A DNA stretch of 64,000 nucleotides from CAWEQW01 sp963811365 (GCA_963811365.1 CAWEQW010000002.1:186001-250000); one strand, 5' to 3'; positions 34,137 through 42,863 are shown, numbered from the stretch's first letter. Made by a program: numbers and translations. The notes: generated by a model from the letters alone, not told the origin.

Positions 34137-35661
34137 CTCGCAGCCACCTGCGCAGGTCCGGGTCCGAGACCCGCTCCCAGGCGGCCGCGTAGGCGTCCTG
34201 CACCTGTGCGAGCTCGCGGCGCTCGCGCTTGCGCATCGTCCGGAACGCCTTCGCGGCCCGGTCGTCCCCCTCGTCGCGCGCCCGCTGCGCGAGGACCGCC
34301 AACCGCTCGTCGGCGACGCGGATGTCGTGGTGGTCGCCGAGCAGGGTCTGCACGTCCTCGGCGGCCCGCGCGAGCCGCAGGGCCTTCGCGCCGTACGCCG
34401 GTGCCGCCGCCTCGGCCGCGTAGCGCAGCGCCTTCGCCGACTTCCGCACCTCGTGGAGCAGGTCGCCGGCCTCCTCGGGGTGGGCTCGGGCCGCGGCGTC
34501 GTGTGCCTTCCGGAGCCGGACCCAGGTCCGGCGCACCAGGCGCGGTACGACGCGGCTCACCGGACGCTCCGCACTGCCCCGCCAGGGCGGCGCGGCCAGC
34601 CGGGCGTCGAGCTCGGCACGCAGGTCGCCGTAGCGGGCCGAGGACAGCGCCTCGTCCACCGCTCGGCGCGCGTCGCCGTACGACGCGGAGCAGGCGGCGT
34701 CCAGCCGGGCGTGGGCCGTGGGGGCGCGCTCGTCGGCGTGGCTACGGGCGAGCACCTCCTGGAGCCGGGCGGTGACGACCTCGCTGTCCCGGGCGCTGCC
34801 GAGCACCGTGGCGAGCCAGCGCATCTCGGCGCGCAGCGGGTCGGTGCGCGTGCGGTCGACAAGGGGACGGAAGGTGCGCAGCGCGCTCCGGAACCGCCGC
34901 AGCGCGACCCGCATCTGGTGCACCGCGTCGGGGAGGTCCGCGCGCACCGCGGGGTCGAGCACCGCCAGCCGGCGGCAGAGGTCGTCGAGGTGTGCCTGCA
35001 CCAGGACTCGTGCCGGGTCGCTGCGCGGCACCGCGGCCGGTTCCGGGACGGAGCTCAGGTCGCCTGCCAGGGCCACGGCCAGCTTGGTCCGTGCGGTCGC
35101 GGGAACCGCGCCGGTCCTGCGCACCAGCCGGGCCGCGGTCTCCAGCAGCGTCGGGTCACCGGAGCCCAGCTCGAGCTCCCACTCGTGCCAGGTCGCGCCC
35201 GCGCCGTCCCTCGCCCGGCGGGCACTGACCAGGTCGTCGCAGAGCTCGGCGAGGACCCGCCCCCCGGCGTCCTCCAGCCGGCTGACCCGTCGGCGGGTGC
35301 GGATCTGGGCGACCGCCGCCAGCTCGCGGTCCCCGAGCAGCCCCGGCAGCAGTGCGGACAGCGCCGCAGGAGGGCCGTCGTCCGCCTGGCCCAGCGGCTC
35401 GCGGAGCTCCCAGCGGGTGTCGTTGCGGGACGGCAGCTTGAGATGCCATCCGGCGTCCGGCCCGCCCGTGCGGCGGCGCAGGGTGATCCCGTTGCGAGCG
35501 AGCACCAGGTCGGGCGTGTCGAGGTACGTCGCGTCCAGCCGCTGCTCGGCCCCGGTCACCACGGCGGCGACGCCGGGCAACAGCTCGAACGACGGGATCC
35601 GGGCGCCGCGGGACGGGAGGTACTTGCGCTCGACCTCCTGGTGGACGACCGGCTGCTGCAC
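34126..35661 (-). CDS. CYTH and CHAD domain-containing protein (paralogue 1)
   Basis: 511 residues. The N-terminal CYTH (triphosphate-tunnel) domain begins VHQEVERKYLPSRG, the E-x-E-x-K-like signature; ATYLDTPDLVLARNGITLRRRTGG and WHLKLPSRNDTRWELREPL are its core strands. The C-terminal CHAD domain, about residues 235-510, is helical with conserved His and basic residues: VHQMRVALRRFRSALRTFRP, LHEVRKSAKALRYAAEAA, LLGDHHDIRVADERL. CHAD domains bind polyphosphate; CYTH domains hydrolyse or bind triphosphates. Together they suggest polyphosphate or nucleotide-triphosphate handling. The GTG at 35661 is the only good start before the signature. A second copy is encoded at 39563. Confidence 0.9.
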   Translation of the reverse strand: MQQPVVHQEVERKYLPSRGARIPSFELLPGVAAVVTGAEQRLDATYLDTPDLVLARNGITLRRRTGGPDAGWHLKLPSRNDTRWELREPLGQADDGPPAALSALLPGLLGDRELAAVAQIRTRRRVSRLEDAGGRVLAELCDDLVSARRARDGAGATWHEWELELGSGDPTLLETAARLVRRTGAVPATARTKLAVALAGDLSSVPEPAAVPRSDPARVLVQAHLDDLCRRLAVLDPAVRADLPDAVHQMRVALRRFRSALRTFRPLVDRTRTDPLRAEMRWLATVLGSARDSEVVTARLQEVLARSHADERAPTAHARLDAACSASYGDARRAVDEALSSARYGDLRAELDARLAAPPWRGSAERPVSRVVPRLVRRTWVRLRKAHDAAARAHPEEAGDLLHEVRKSAKALRYAAEAAAPAYGAKALRLARAAEDVQTLLGDHHDIRVADERLAVLAQRARDEGDDRAAKAFRTMRKRERRELAQVQDAYAAAWERVSDPDLRRWLRVRR

Positions 35662-36049
35662 GCCACCATCACACCGCACCGTCGGGCCGGGAGGGCGCGG
35701 AACCGGCCAACATCCGGCGCGCCGCTGGTCCTGCTGTCGCCTCCCGGCCGCTCGCCGCGACGAACGCGTCTGCCTACGCCACGACCCGGTCGACCGCGCG
35801 CCCACGCGGAGCGTGGCCTAGACCGTTGGCTGCCGTGCCGGCGTGCCCCGCCCCGACCCGGGGTCCGCCCGATTGCCTGCCCGTGCGGAGGGCATGTTCA
35901 TGTCAGGGGTCGGTGCCGCGCCGCCGGCCCGGCAGGTCGACGTCGAGGGGGAGAGATGAGCGGTCAGGGGAACGCGGCCGCCGCCGTGGCATCCGGCTGT
36001 CTGCCGGGCCGACCCTGTCCGGGTCAGCCTGGAGGAGCTGGAGGCCCCC
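35662..36049. other. Gene-free divergent region, no recognised element
   Basis: 388 bases between the divergent CYTH-CHAD and GvpF/L genes. A 19-codon frame starting ATG at 35900 ends overlapping a second ATG at 35956 (ATGA), which lies out of frame with the gvp gene. Neither resembles a known protein. GGAGGAG at 36030-36036 lies about 14 bases before the GTG at 36050. No clear promoter or hairpin was found. Confidence 0.5.
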
Positions 36050-36835
36050 GTGACCGGGGAGCAGGCCGGGACGCTGGTCTACGCCTATGTGATCTGCCGC
36101 GGCCTGGCCGCGGACCGGCTGGCGGGCGAGCCGGGGATCGGGGGCGCTCCGCTGGACCTGGTGGAGCACGGCGGCCTGGCGGCCGTCGTCAGCGCCGTCC
36201 CCGCCGATGAGTTCGACGAGGCGGGGCTGCCTCGCAACCTCGAGGACCTCTGCTGGCTGGAGAACGTCGCCCGGACTCACGACCGGGTCGCCCGGCTGGC
36301 GTCCCGGCACGCGCTCACCGCACCGCTGCGCCTGGCCACGGTGTTCCTGACGGCCGACGGCCTCCGCGAGCAGCTGGCGCGCTGGCACGACCGGGCGTCG
36401 GCCGCCCTGGACCGGATCCGGGGGCGCAGCGAGTGGAGAGTCGAGGTGTACGCCGAGCCGGTCGCCGATCCGGGTGCGGCCGGCGAGCCTGTGCCGGACG
36501 CGCCGGTCGCAGGCAGTGGCCGCGCCTCGCTCGTGGCGCGCGAGTCCGCCTGGTCTCGTGCGGACCAGGCGGGCCAGGACGCGCAGACCGCCGAGCGGCT
36601 GCACGGCAGGCTCGCGTCGTCCTCCGTGGCCGGCCGGCGGCTGCCACCCCCCACGCGACGACCGACCGGTCACACCGGTGAGATGGTCCTCAACGGCGCC
36701 TACCTGCTCGACCGTGGCGACGAGGCCGGCTTCCGGGCCCTCGTCGCCGAGCTCGACGGGCAGGACCCTCGGATCCGCGCCGAGGCGACCGGTCCCTGGC
36801 CGCCGTACGCGTTCGCGATGCTGGAGCTGCCGTGA
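36050..36835 (+). CDS. Orphan GvpL/GvpF-family gas-vesicle protein
   Basis: 261 residues. LVYAYVICRGL at the N-terminus, LVEHGGLAAVVSAVPADEF, NLEDLCWLENVARTHDRVARLA, TAPLRLATVFLTADGL and the C-terminal MVLNGAYLLDRGDEAGFRALV with TGPWPPYAFAMLELP form the complete GvpL/GvpF profile in order. In gas-vesicle clusters this protein is an accessory or minor shell protein that co-assembles with GvpA. No gvpA, gvpJ, gvpK, gvpN or gvpG is nearby, so it is either a remnant or a protein used outside gas vesicles. The GTG start follows GAGGAGCTGGAGG. Confidence 0.9.
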   Translation: MTGEQAGTLVYAYVICRGLAADRLAGEPGIGGAPLDLVEHGGLAAVVSAVPADEFDEAGLPRNLEDLCWLENVARTHDRVARLASRHALTAPLRLATVFLTADGLREQLARWHDRASAALDRIRGRSEWRVEVYAEPVADPGAAGEPVPDAPVAGSGRASLVARESAWSRADQAGQDAQTAERLHGRLASSSVAGRRLPPPTRRPTGHTGEMVLNGAYLLDRGDEAGFRALVAELDGQDPRIRAEATGPWPPYAFAMLELP

Positions 36836-37026
36836 CGGGAACCTCAGCGACCGTGCCGACCGCACCGCCGACCCCCTGAACCTGGACCTGGTGCCGCTCG
36901 ACCGACCGCCCGCCGGCGGCTTCCGGGGAGGATCCTGCCTGCCGGGTGCCGGTGATCTCACCGCTGGCGGGAGGAGTGCGGCGCCGCGGCCGAGCCCAAC
37001 CCGGCCCCGGCCCTGCCCCGCGCGCC

Positions 37027-37032
37027 TAGGAT
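37027..37032 (+). promoter_or_regulatory. Candidate -10 element (TAGGAT) upstream of DUF294 gene
   Basis: TAGGAT would start transcription near 37039, leaving a 26-base leader before the GTG at 37065. The leader includes a GGAG-containing purine-rich stretch. Confidence 0.35.
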
Positions 37033-37064
37033 GCGACCGTCGGAGCCAGGGGACCGGGGGCGGC

Positions 37065-38882
37065 GTGAAAGAGTTCATCGACTTCCTGGGCAGCCAGCCG
37101 CCGTACGACCGGCTGTCCGCGGACGACCTGCGCCGGCTCGCCGGTGCGCTGGAGGTCGAGTTCTTCACCGCCGGCACGGTGGTCGTGCCCGACGGTGCCC
37201 CGCCGCTGACGTCGATGTACGTCATCCGCACCGGCGCTGTCGAGATCGTGGACCGCGGCCGCGTGGTCGACCTGCTCGGCACCGGGGACACCTTCGGCCA
37301 CGTGTCCCTGCTGTCCGGGCTGCCCCCCGCGCTGGAGGTTCGGACCGCCGAGGACACCCTGGCCTACCGGCTGCCCGACCCGCGCACCGTGCTCGAGCAT
37401 CCCGACCGGCTGCGGTTCCACCACTACGGGACCATGGTCACCCGCGAGCGGCTGACCCGAACGGCGGTCCACGACGCGGTGCGGCACCCGGTCCGGCAGC
37501 TGATGCGCCCGGTCGTGTGGGTGAGCGGGACCGCCACGGTCCGCGACGCGGCGGCGCGGATCGAGGACGCCGGCCAGTCCTGCGCCGTCGTGCGGCTGCC
37601 CGACGGCTACGGCATCGTCACCGACCACGACTTCCGGCGGCTGTGGCGGCGAGAGGACGTCACCGCCACGCTCCCGGCCGCGGCGTTCTGCAGCACCCCG
37701 GTCCTGACGGTCCCCGACGACACGCCGGTCCTCGACGCGTTCTTGGAGATGGTCGAGCACGGCGTGCACCACCTGGTCGTGGTCTCGCCCGACGACGTGC
37801 CGGTCGGGGTCGTCCGGGTCGTCGACCTCGCCTCGGCCGACGTCCGCGACCCGCTGTTCGTGCGGGGAGCCCTGGAGGGAGCCACCTCGCCGGAGGCGCT
37901 GCGCGACGCGGCCTCGCTGGTGCCCGCCACGGTGGTGGAGCTGTCGGACAACGGCGTGCCGCCGATGCACGTCGCCGCGCTGCTGTCCGCCGTACGCGAC
38001 CAGATCCTGCGGCGCCTGGTGGAGTTCTTCCCGTTCCCCGCCGAGGGGGAGGTGTCCTGGCTGGTGCTGGGCTCGCTCGCCCGGCGCGAGGCGCTGCCCG
38101 CCTCCGACGTCGACACCGGGCTGGTGTGGTCGGGGCTCCCGGCCTCCCTCGACCGCCCGGCTACCGAACGGCTCGTGACCGGGCACGCCGAGCGGGTCCT
38201 GTCGGCGCTCGAGCGGTGCGGGATCCAGCGCTGCCCCGACGGCGCCAACGCCGCCAACCTGCTGTTCAACCGCTCGGTGGCGGACTGGGCGGGAGCGGCG
38301 ACCCGATGGGCGCAGCACCCCACCGCCTCCGGCGCGCTGCTGCTCGCCTCCATCGTCGCGGACAGCCGTCCGGTCACCGGGCTCCCGCTCGGCCGCCGGG
38401 TCACCGAGAGCATGCTCGGCGCGTCCCGGCAGAGCTCCTTCCTGGACGCACTGCTCGGGTTCACCGTCGCGGTCAAACCGCCTGCCGGCTTCGTGCGCGA
38501 CTTCGTCGTCGAGCACTCCGGCGTGCACCGTGGCCGGCTCGACCTCAAGCGCGGCGGGCTGCGACCGGTGGCCGCGCTGGGCCGGTGGATCGCGGTCGTC
38601 ACGGGCGACACCCGGGGCGCGACGACCGACCGGGTCCGTCGCGGGGTGCCGGCCGGCCTGCTCACGCAGGACGAGGCCGACGCGCTCGTGGGCGCCTACG
38701 AGCAGATCTACAAGCTGCGCTTCGAGCGCGAGGTGGCCGACATCCGCTCGGGAACGCTCAGCGACAGCTACGTCGCACCGCGCGACCTCGACTCGCTGAC
38801 CCGCCGCTACCTGCGGGAGAGCTTCCGGGCGGTCGTCGACGTGCAGGGCCAGGTCTACAGCCGGTGGATGTCGCGGCCATGA
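37065..38882 (+). CDS. cNMP-binding / CBS-pair / DUF294 nucleotidyltransferase-like regulator
   Basis: 605-residue multidomain signalling protein. A cyclic-nucleotide-binding-like domain lies at about residues 15-125 (MYVIRTGAVEIVDRGRVVDLLGTGDTFGHVSLLSG). Two CBS repeats at about 145-270 (LMRPVVWVSGTATVRDAA, CSTPVLTVPDDTPVLDAFLEMVEHGVHHLVVV) are adenylate-sensing modules. The DUF294 nucleotidyltransferase-like domain has SWLVLGSLARREALPASDVDTGLVW, the GS-x(n)-D-x-D pattern of the GlnD-type fold, and a C-terminal helical domain ends in QVYSRWMSRP. No phosphorylated target is known. It overlaps the next gene by four bases, a common pairing with exonuclease-type proteins. Confidence 0.88.
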   Translation: MKEFIDFLGSQPPYDRLSADDLRRLAGALEVEFFTAGTVVVPDGAPPLTSMYVIRTGAVEIVDRGRVVDLLGTGDTFGHVSLLSGLPPALEVRTAEDTLAYRLPDPRTVLEHPDRLRFHHYGTMVTRERLTRTAVHDAVRHPVRQLMRPVVWVSGTATVRDAAARIEDAGQSCAVVRLPDGYGIVTDHDFRRLWRREDVTATLPAAAFCSTPVLTVPDDTPVLDAFLEMVEHGVHHLVVVSPDDVPVGVVRVVDLASADVRDPLFVRGALEGATSPEALRDAASLVPATVVELSDNGVPPMHVAALLSAVRDQILRRLVEFFPFPAEGEVSWLVLGSLARREALPASDVDTGLVWSGLPASLDRPATERLVTGHAERVLSALERCGIQRCPDGANAANLLFNRSVADWAGAATRWAQHPTASGALLLASIVADSRPVTGLPLGRRVTESMLGASRQSSFLDALLGFTVAVKPPAGFVRDFVVEHSGVHRGRLDLKRGGLRPVAALGRWIAVVTGDTRGATTDRVRRGVPAGLLTQDEADALVGAYEQIYKLRFEREVADIRSGTLSDSYVAPRDLDSLTRRYLRESFRAVVDVQGQVYSRWMSRP

Positions 38883-39523
38883 GCCCGTTCCCCCGGCTGG
38901 GCCGGCCGCCGCCGGCGCCGGCGAGGCCCTGGCGGGAGGGCGAGTACTGCGCCGTGGACGTCGAGACCACCGGGCTGGACCTGGCCGAGGACGCGATCGT
39001 CTCCTACGGTGCAGTGCTGGTCCGCTCGGGACGGGTGGTCGTCGCCGAGCGCGCCTACGGGCTGGTGCGTCCCGGCCGGCCGGTCTCGGTGTCCTCGGTG
39101 AGCGTGCATACGCTGCGCGACGCGGACCTGGCCGACGCCGTCGGCCAGGAGGAGGCGGCCGGCGTCGTACAGCAGCTGCTGCACGGCCGGGTGCTGGTGG
39201 CGCACGCGGTCTGGATCGAGCGCGCTCTTCTGGACCGGGCGCTCCGCGCACGGGGGGCCCGGCTCCGCGGCCCGTACGTCGACACGGCCGCCCTGGCCCG
39301 CGCGGCCGGCCTCGCCGACGCGGGCTCCCGCCGCGAGCCGTCGCTGGAGCTGGTGGCCGACCGGCTCGGCGTCCCGGCGCACAGTCCGCACCACGCCCTC
39401 GGCGACGCGCTGACGACCGCGCAGGTCTTCGTCGTGCTCGCCTCCCGGCTCGAGCGGGCCGGCCGGGCCGCGACGGTCCGCGACCTCGTCCGGCTGTCCC
39501 ACCGGCACCGCCGCGCACCCTGA
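38879..39523 (+). CDS. DnaQ-like 3'-5' exonuclease (epsilon-type)
   Basis: 214-residue DEDD-family exonuclease. Exo I is AVDVETTGLDLAED with the catalytic Asp and Glu, Exo II has HTLRDADLADAV and GRVLVAHAVWIERALLD, and Exo III has SPHHALGDALTTAQVF with His and Asp (DEDDh group). It lacks a polymerase-binding tail, so it is probably a stand-alone nuclease for RNA or DNA. The start ATG overlaps the preceding stop; the pair DUF294 plus exonuclease occurs as a unit in other bacteria, which suggests a functional link. Confidence 0.9.
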   Translation: MSPFPRLGRPPPAPARPWREGEYCAVDVETTGLDLAEDAIVSYGAVLVRSGRVVVAERAYGLVRPGRPVSVSSVSVHTLRDADLADAVGQEEAAGVVQQLLHGRVLVAHAVWIERALLDRALRARGARLRGPYVDTAALARAAGLADAGSRREPSLELVADRLGVPAHSPHHALGDALTTAQVFVVLASRLERAGRAATVRDLVRLSHRHRRAP

Positions 39524-39550
39524 CGCCCGCGTCAAACCCGCCGCGCCGGG

Positions 39551-39556
39551 TACGAC
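39551..39556 (+). promoter_or_regulatory. Candidate -10-like element (TACGAC) before CYTH-CHAD gene
   Basis: TACGAC ends seven bases before the ATG at 39563, matching the leaderless spacing seen elsewhere, although the last base is C instead of T. No ribosome-binding sequence is present. Confidence 0.35.
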
Positions 39557-39562
39557 GGCACC

Positions 39563-41092
39563 ATGGACGTCCATCGCGAGATCGAGCACACCTACGACCC
39601 GCCGGCCGACGCCGCGCTGCCGGACCTGCGGGACCTTCGAGGTGTCGCCGACGTCTCGGAGCCCGTCACGGACGTGCTCGAGGCGGTCTACTTCGACACC
39701 CCCGAGCTGGTCCTCGCGCGCTCGCGCGTGACGCTGCGGCGGAGGACCGGCGGGCACGACGCTGGGTGGCACCTCAAGGTCCCGGCGGGTGCGGGTCGCG
39801 ACGAGATCCAGCGGCCGCTGACCGACGACACCCACGAGGTGCCCGGTCCGCTGCAGGCAGCGGTGCGCGCCTGGTGTCTCGGCGAGCGGCTCGTCCCGGT
39901 CGCGAGGGTGCGCAGCACGCGCACGACGTACCGTCTGCGCGACGAGGAGGCGCGGGTGCTCGCGGAGGCTGTCGACGACCACGTGGACGCGACGGTGCTG
40001 CTCGGCGAGCCCCGGGCGCTGGCCTGGCGGGAGTGGGAGGTAGAGCTCGTCGACGCCGGGCCGGAGCTGCTCGACGGCGTCGACGCGCTGATGTCCGAGC
40101 ACGGTGCGCCGCTCGCGGCCGTGGACCGGAAGCTGGCCCGGGTCCTGGGCGAGCTGCTGCCCGAGCCGCTCACCGCTCCGGAGCCGCGTCGTGCGGGGCC
40201 GGTCAAGGACCTCGTGCACGCCCGGCTGCTGGCCCAGGTCGAGGAGCTCAAGCGGCGGGACGGTGCGCTGCGGCGGGGTGAGCCCGGCGCGCTGCACAAG
40301 CTCCGGGTCACGATGCGCCGGCTGCGCGCCGCGCTGGCGACGTTCCGTCCGGTCGTGGACCGCTCCGTCACCGACCCGGCGCGGCAGGAGCTGCGCTGGG
40401 CGGCCCGGGCCCTGGGAGAGGCGCGAGACGCCGACGTGCTGTGCGAGCTGGTCGACGGCCTGGTCGCCGAGGAGCCGGTGGAGCTCGCCAGCGGCGCCGC
40501 GCGCGGCGGGGTGTCGGCCGAGCTGCGGGCGCGGGCCCGGGACGCGCACGGCACCGCGGAGGAGGTCCTCGACTCGCCGCGCTACGAGCTGCTGCTGCGC
40601 GGTCTCGACGAGCTGGTGGCCGACCCGCCCTGGACCGGTCCCGCCCAGGAGCCGGTCGACCAGGTCGCCCCGCGACGGGTGCTCAAGGACTGGAAGCGGT
40701 TGCGCGGCCGGGCACGAGCCGTGCGCCGGGAGCAGCCCGGCACCCCGGCGCACGACGCGGCACTCCACCAGGTGCGCAAGGCGGCGAAGCGCCTTCGGTA
40801 CTCCGCCGAGGCACTGGAGCCGGTGTACGGCAAGCGGGCCGCACGGCTGCGCCGGCGCGCCAAGGAGGTGCAGTCGGTCCTGGGTCGGCAGCACGACACC
40901 GTGGTCGCCCGCGAGGAGCTGCTGCGGCTGGCGACCAGCGCCCAGCGGGCGGGGACCAGCACCTTCCTGCACGGCCGGCTGCACGCGCGCCTCGAGCACG
41001 CGGCTCCCGCGCTGCTGCGCCGCTACGACGAGGCCTGGGCGGCGCTCGACCGCAAGAGCACGTGGGGCTGGCTCCGGCGGGCCCGTGGCTAG
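39563..41092 (+). CDS. CYTH and CHAD domain-containing protein (paralogue 2)
   Basis: 509 residues with the same order as the protein at 34126: CYTH at about residues 1-200 (MDVHREIEHTYDPPADA, VYFDTPELVLARSRVTLRRRTGG, WHLKVPAGAG), then CHAD at about 220-505 (LHKLRVTMRRLRAALATFRPVVDRS, LHQVRKAAKRLRYSAEALEPVYG, SVLGRQHDTVVAREELL). The CYTH glutamates are altered at the start: EIEHTY instead of ExExKY, with Lys replaced by Thr, so catalysis may be weak or absent. CHAD His and Arg residues are intact, so polyphosphate binding is likely. It follows the exonuclease gene with a 39-base gap and may share that operon. Confidence 0.9.
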   Translation: MDVHREIEHTYDPPADAALPDLRDLRGVADVSEPVTDVLEAVYFDTPELVLARSRVTLRRRTGGHDAGWHLKVPAGAGRDEIQRPLTDDTHEVPGPLQAAVRAWCLGERLVPVARVRSTRTTYRLRDEEARVLAEAVDDHVDATVLLGEPRALAWREWEVELVDAGPELLDGVDALMSEHGAPLAAVDRKLARVLGELLPEPLTAPEPRRAGPVKDLVHARLLAQVEELKRRDGALRRGEPGALHKLRVTMRRLRAALATFRPVVDRSVTDPARQELRWAARALGEARDADVLCELVDGLVAEEPVELASGAARGGVSAELRARARDAHGTAEEVLDSPRYELLLRGLDELVADPPWTGPAQEPVDQVAPRRVLKDWKRLRGRARAVRREQPGTPAHDAALHQVRKAAKRLRYSAEALEPVYGKRAARLRRRAKEVQSVLGRQHDTVVAREELLRLATSAQRAGTSTFLHGRLHARLEHAAPALLRRYDEAWAALDRKSTWGWLRRARG

Positions 41093-41118
41093 CCGAGTGG
41101 GGCAGCCGGCCTCGCGAG

Positions 41119-41207
41119 GACCACTCGGACCGGCACTTGCGGCGCCGGACGGCTCCGTTCACGCGGGACGGGCACCGTAACCGCGTCGAGTGCCGGTCCG
41201 AGTGGTC
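41119..41207. repeat. Perfect 19-bp inverted repeat with 51-base spacer
   Basis: GACCACTCGGACCGGCACT at 41119-41137 is repeated as its exact complement at 41189-41207, within the 122-base gap between convergent genes. It may be a large terminator hairpin, but the long spacer also fits the ends of a small non-autonomous element. No target-site duplication was identified. Confidence 0.6.
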
Positions 41208-41214
41208 GCCGCGC

Positions 41215-42261
41215 TCAGGGGCGCTCGCCGACGCCCGTGGCGACCTCGTGGCGGCGCGCGGGGCCGCTGGTGCCGCGGGCGAGCGGGGGCGTCGGGCCGT
41301 CGGCGGCGTGCTCGGCCCCGCGCAGGAAGGCGCTCACCGCGGCGCTCGCGTCGTGCCTCGGCTCCCAGGAGAGCTCCGCGCGGGCCCGGTCGGCGCGCAT
41401 CATCGGCACGGCCATCGCGAGGTCGAACAGGCCGGGGGAGGCGGGCACGAGGTGCGCGGCGTGGCCGCCGGCCAGCGCGGCACGCACCACGGACGCGGGC
41501 ACGGCGAGCGCGCGGCTGCCGAGCACGCCGGCGAGCTGTCCGATGTCCAGGACGTCGCCGGCCAGGTTGAAGGCGCCGGTGACCGGGCGCAGCACTGCGG
41601 CGGCGTACGCCTCGGCGACGTCCTCGGCGTGCAGCGCCTGGAGGTGCAGCCCGCGGGGAAGCGGAAGCGCCGGCAGCAGGCCGCGGCGGAGAGCGGTGCG
41701 CGGCACGAAGGGGCCCAGGAAGAGCCGGCGCTGCTGGGCCGCGGTGCCGTCGCGGAAGATGAAGGCGGGCCGCATGCGGACGACCCGGCGCTCGGGGTGC
41801 CGCGCCTCGTGGGTGTCCAGCAGCCGCTCGACCATCGCCTTCTCGCGGCTGTACGCGGCGGTCGGCGCGCCCCAGGTCGGCCAGCTCTCGTCCACGAGGT
41901 CGAGGCCGGCCCGCGGCGAGTAGGTGCCGACCGACGACGCGTGGACCAGGGCGGGAACGCCCGCGCGGTGCACCGCGTCCAGCACCCGCTGCGAGCCGAC
42001 GACGTTGGACTGCCAGGTGACCTGGGGGCGGTGGGTCGGCTGGAACAGCCAGGCGAGGTGGACCACGACGTCGGCGCCCCGGAAGGCGGGGGCGAGGTCG
42101 TCCTCGGCCACGTCGGCGTACACCCAGCGGGTCCGGGGCGGCTGCCAGGAGTGCGGCCTGCGGCAGATGCCGACGATGTCCCCGACGGACTCCTCCTGCA
42201 CGAGCCGGCGGATCAGCGCGGTCCCCACGTTGCCGCTCGCTCCTGTGATGACGACCTTCAC
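41215..42261 (-). CDS. NAD-dependent epimerase/dehydratase (extended SDR)
   Basis: 348 residues. The start VVITGASGNVGTALIRRLV is the glycine-rich NAD(P) motif. VVHLAWLFQPTHRP, VHASSVGTYSP and the catalytic pair Tyr-x3-Lys in AAYSREKAMVERLLD define the family. ADVAEDDLAPAFRGADVV and VRMRPAFIFRDGTAAQ follow the atypical-to-extended SDR pattern for nucleotide sugars or terpenoid-type substrates. The last 40 residues are poorly conserved and probably disordered. It lies 72 bases after the MarR gene on the same strand, so it may be part of that regulator's operon. The substrate cannot be predicted. Confidence 0.88.
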   Translation of the reverse strand: MKVVITGASGNVGTALIRRLVQEESVGDIVGICRRPHSWQPPRTRWVYADVAEDDLAPAFRGADVVVHLAWLFQPTHRPQVTWQSNVVGSQRVLDAVHRAGVPALVHASSVGTYSPRAGLDLVDESWPTWGAPTAAYSREKAMVERLLDTHEARHPERRVVRMRPAFIFRDGTAAQQRRLFLGPFVPRTALRRGLLPALPLPRGLHLQALHAEDVAEAYAAAVLRPVTGAFNLAGDVLDIGQLAGVLGSRALAVPASVVRAALAGGHAAHLVPASPGLFDLAMAVPMMRADRARAELSWEPRHDASAAVSAFLRGAEHAADGPTPPLARGTSGPARRHEVATGVGERP

Positions 42262-42333
42262 GACACCTCCGCTTCGTCGGTCAGCCAGGCGTACCCGGGC
42301 GGTGCGCAGGTAAACGGCCGCCGCCCCGGCCCG

Positions 42334-42816
42334 TCACCAGACGAGGCTCGTGGCCCGGTGGTGCGCCGGCTCGCCCGCGGAGACGGCGAACGCCTGGAAG
42401 GCGTCGACCAGCTCGCGACGCCGACGCACCGGCATCCGCTCCAGGATCCGGGCGATCTCGTCGCGTCGCCGCTCGGTGACCTCCTGCACGACCCGGGCAC
42501 CCTCGTCCGTGAGCCCGAGCAGCACCTCGCGCCGGTTCTCCGGGTTCTCGCGGCGGGTGGCCAGGCCGGCCGCGACCAACCGGTCCATCGTGCGCAGCGC
42601 GGAGGACGCGGTGACCCCGAGCGCTTCGGCGAGCCGGTTGAGGTTCCCGCCGCCGTCGCCGAGCACGACGAGGGTCCGGAACTGGCTGAGGGTGAGCGAG
42701 TCCTCGACCTGGGCCAGTGAGCGCGCGGACACTCCGATGAGCACCCGTGAGGCGGTGAGCACGGCGGTCACCACGTCGTCGGCGCGGTCCGCTGAGGCGC
42801 TCGGTCCAGAGCTCAT
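42334..42816 (-). CDS. MarR-family transcriptional regulator
   Basis: 160-residue winged-helix repressor. Helices LTLSQFRTLVVLGDGGGNLNRLAEALGVTASSALRTMDRLVAAGLATRRENPENRREVLLGLTDEGARVV give the helix-turn-helix and the wing Arg-x-x-Asn-Arg-Arg; the dimerisation helices lie at both ends. The ATG at 42816 has GAGGT upstream. It faces a ClC-type channel gene on the other strand, and three TGCAA/TTGCA half-sites lie between them, which is the usual MarR arrangement for self- and neighbour-control. A ligand is not evident. Confidence 0.93.
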   Translation of the reverse strand: MSSGPSASADRADDVVTAVLTASRVLIGVSARSLAQVEDSLTLSQFRTLVVLGDGGGNLNRLAEALGVTASSALRTMDRLVAAGLATRRENPENRREVLLGLTDEGARVVQEVTERRRDEIARILERMPVRRRRELVDAFQAFAVSAGEPAHHRATSLVW

Positions 42817-42840
42817 GAGACCTCGACTTTCATAAGTTGG

Positions 42841-42861
42841 TGCAAGTGTTGCATACTGCAA
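42841..42861. promoter_or_regulatory. Probable MarR operator overlapping the clcA-type promoter
   Basis: Half-sites TGCAA, TTGCA and TGCAA alternate with three-base spacers (42841-42861), forming two overlapping palindromes. CATACT at 42852-42857 is a -10-like element that ends seven bases before the GTG at 42864 and sits inside the second palindrome. A bound dimer would block the channel promoter. Confidence 0.65.
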
Positions 42862-42863
42862 TA

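Noticed and set aside
34718..35821. Long plus-strand open frame opposite the first CYTH-CHAD gene.
   Set aside because: It is low-complexity Ser/Arg-rich translation of the complementary strand, and the minus strand encodes clear CYTH and CHAD motifs.
35826..36053. A 75-residue Arg/Pro-rich frame upstream of the GvpF/L gene.
   Set aside because: It has no ribosome site or homology and its composition is that of a random GC-rich frame.
36050..36835. A gas-vesicle cluster.
   Set aside because: Only one gvp-type protein is present; no shell protein or chaperone gene is seen.
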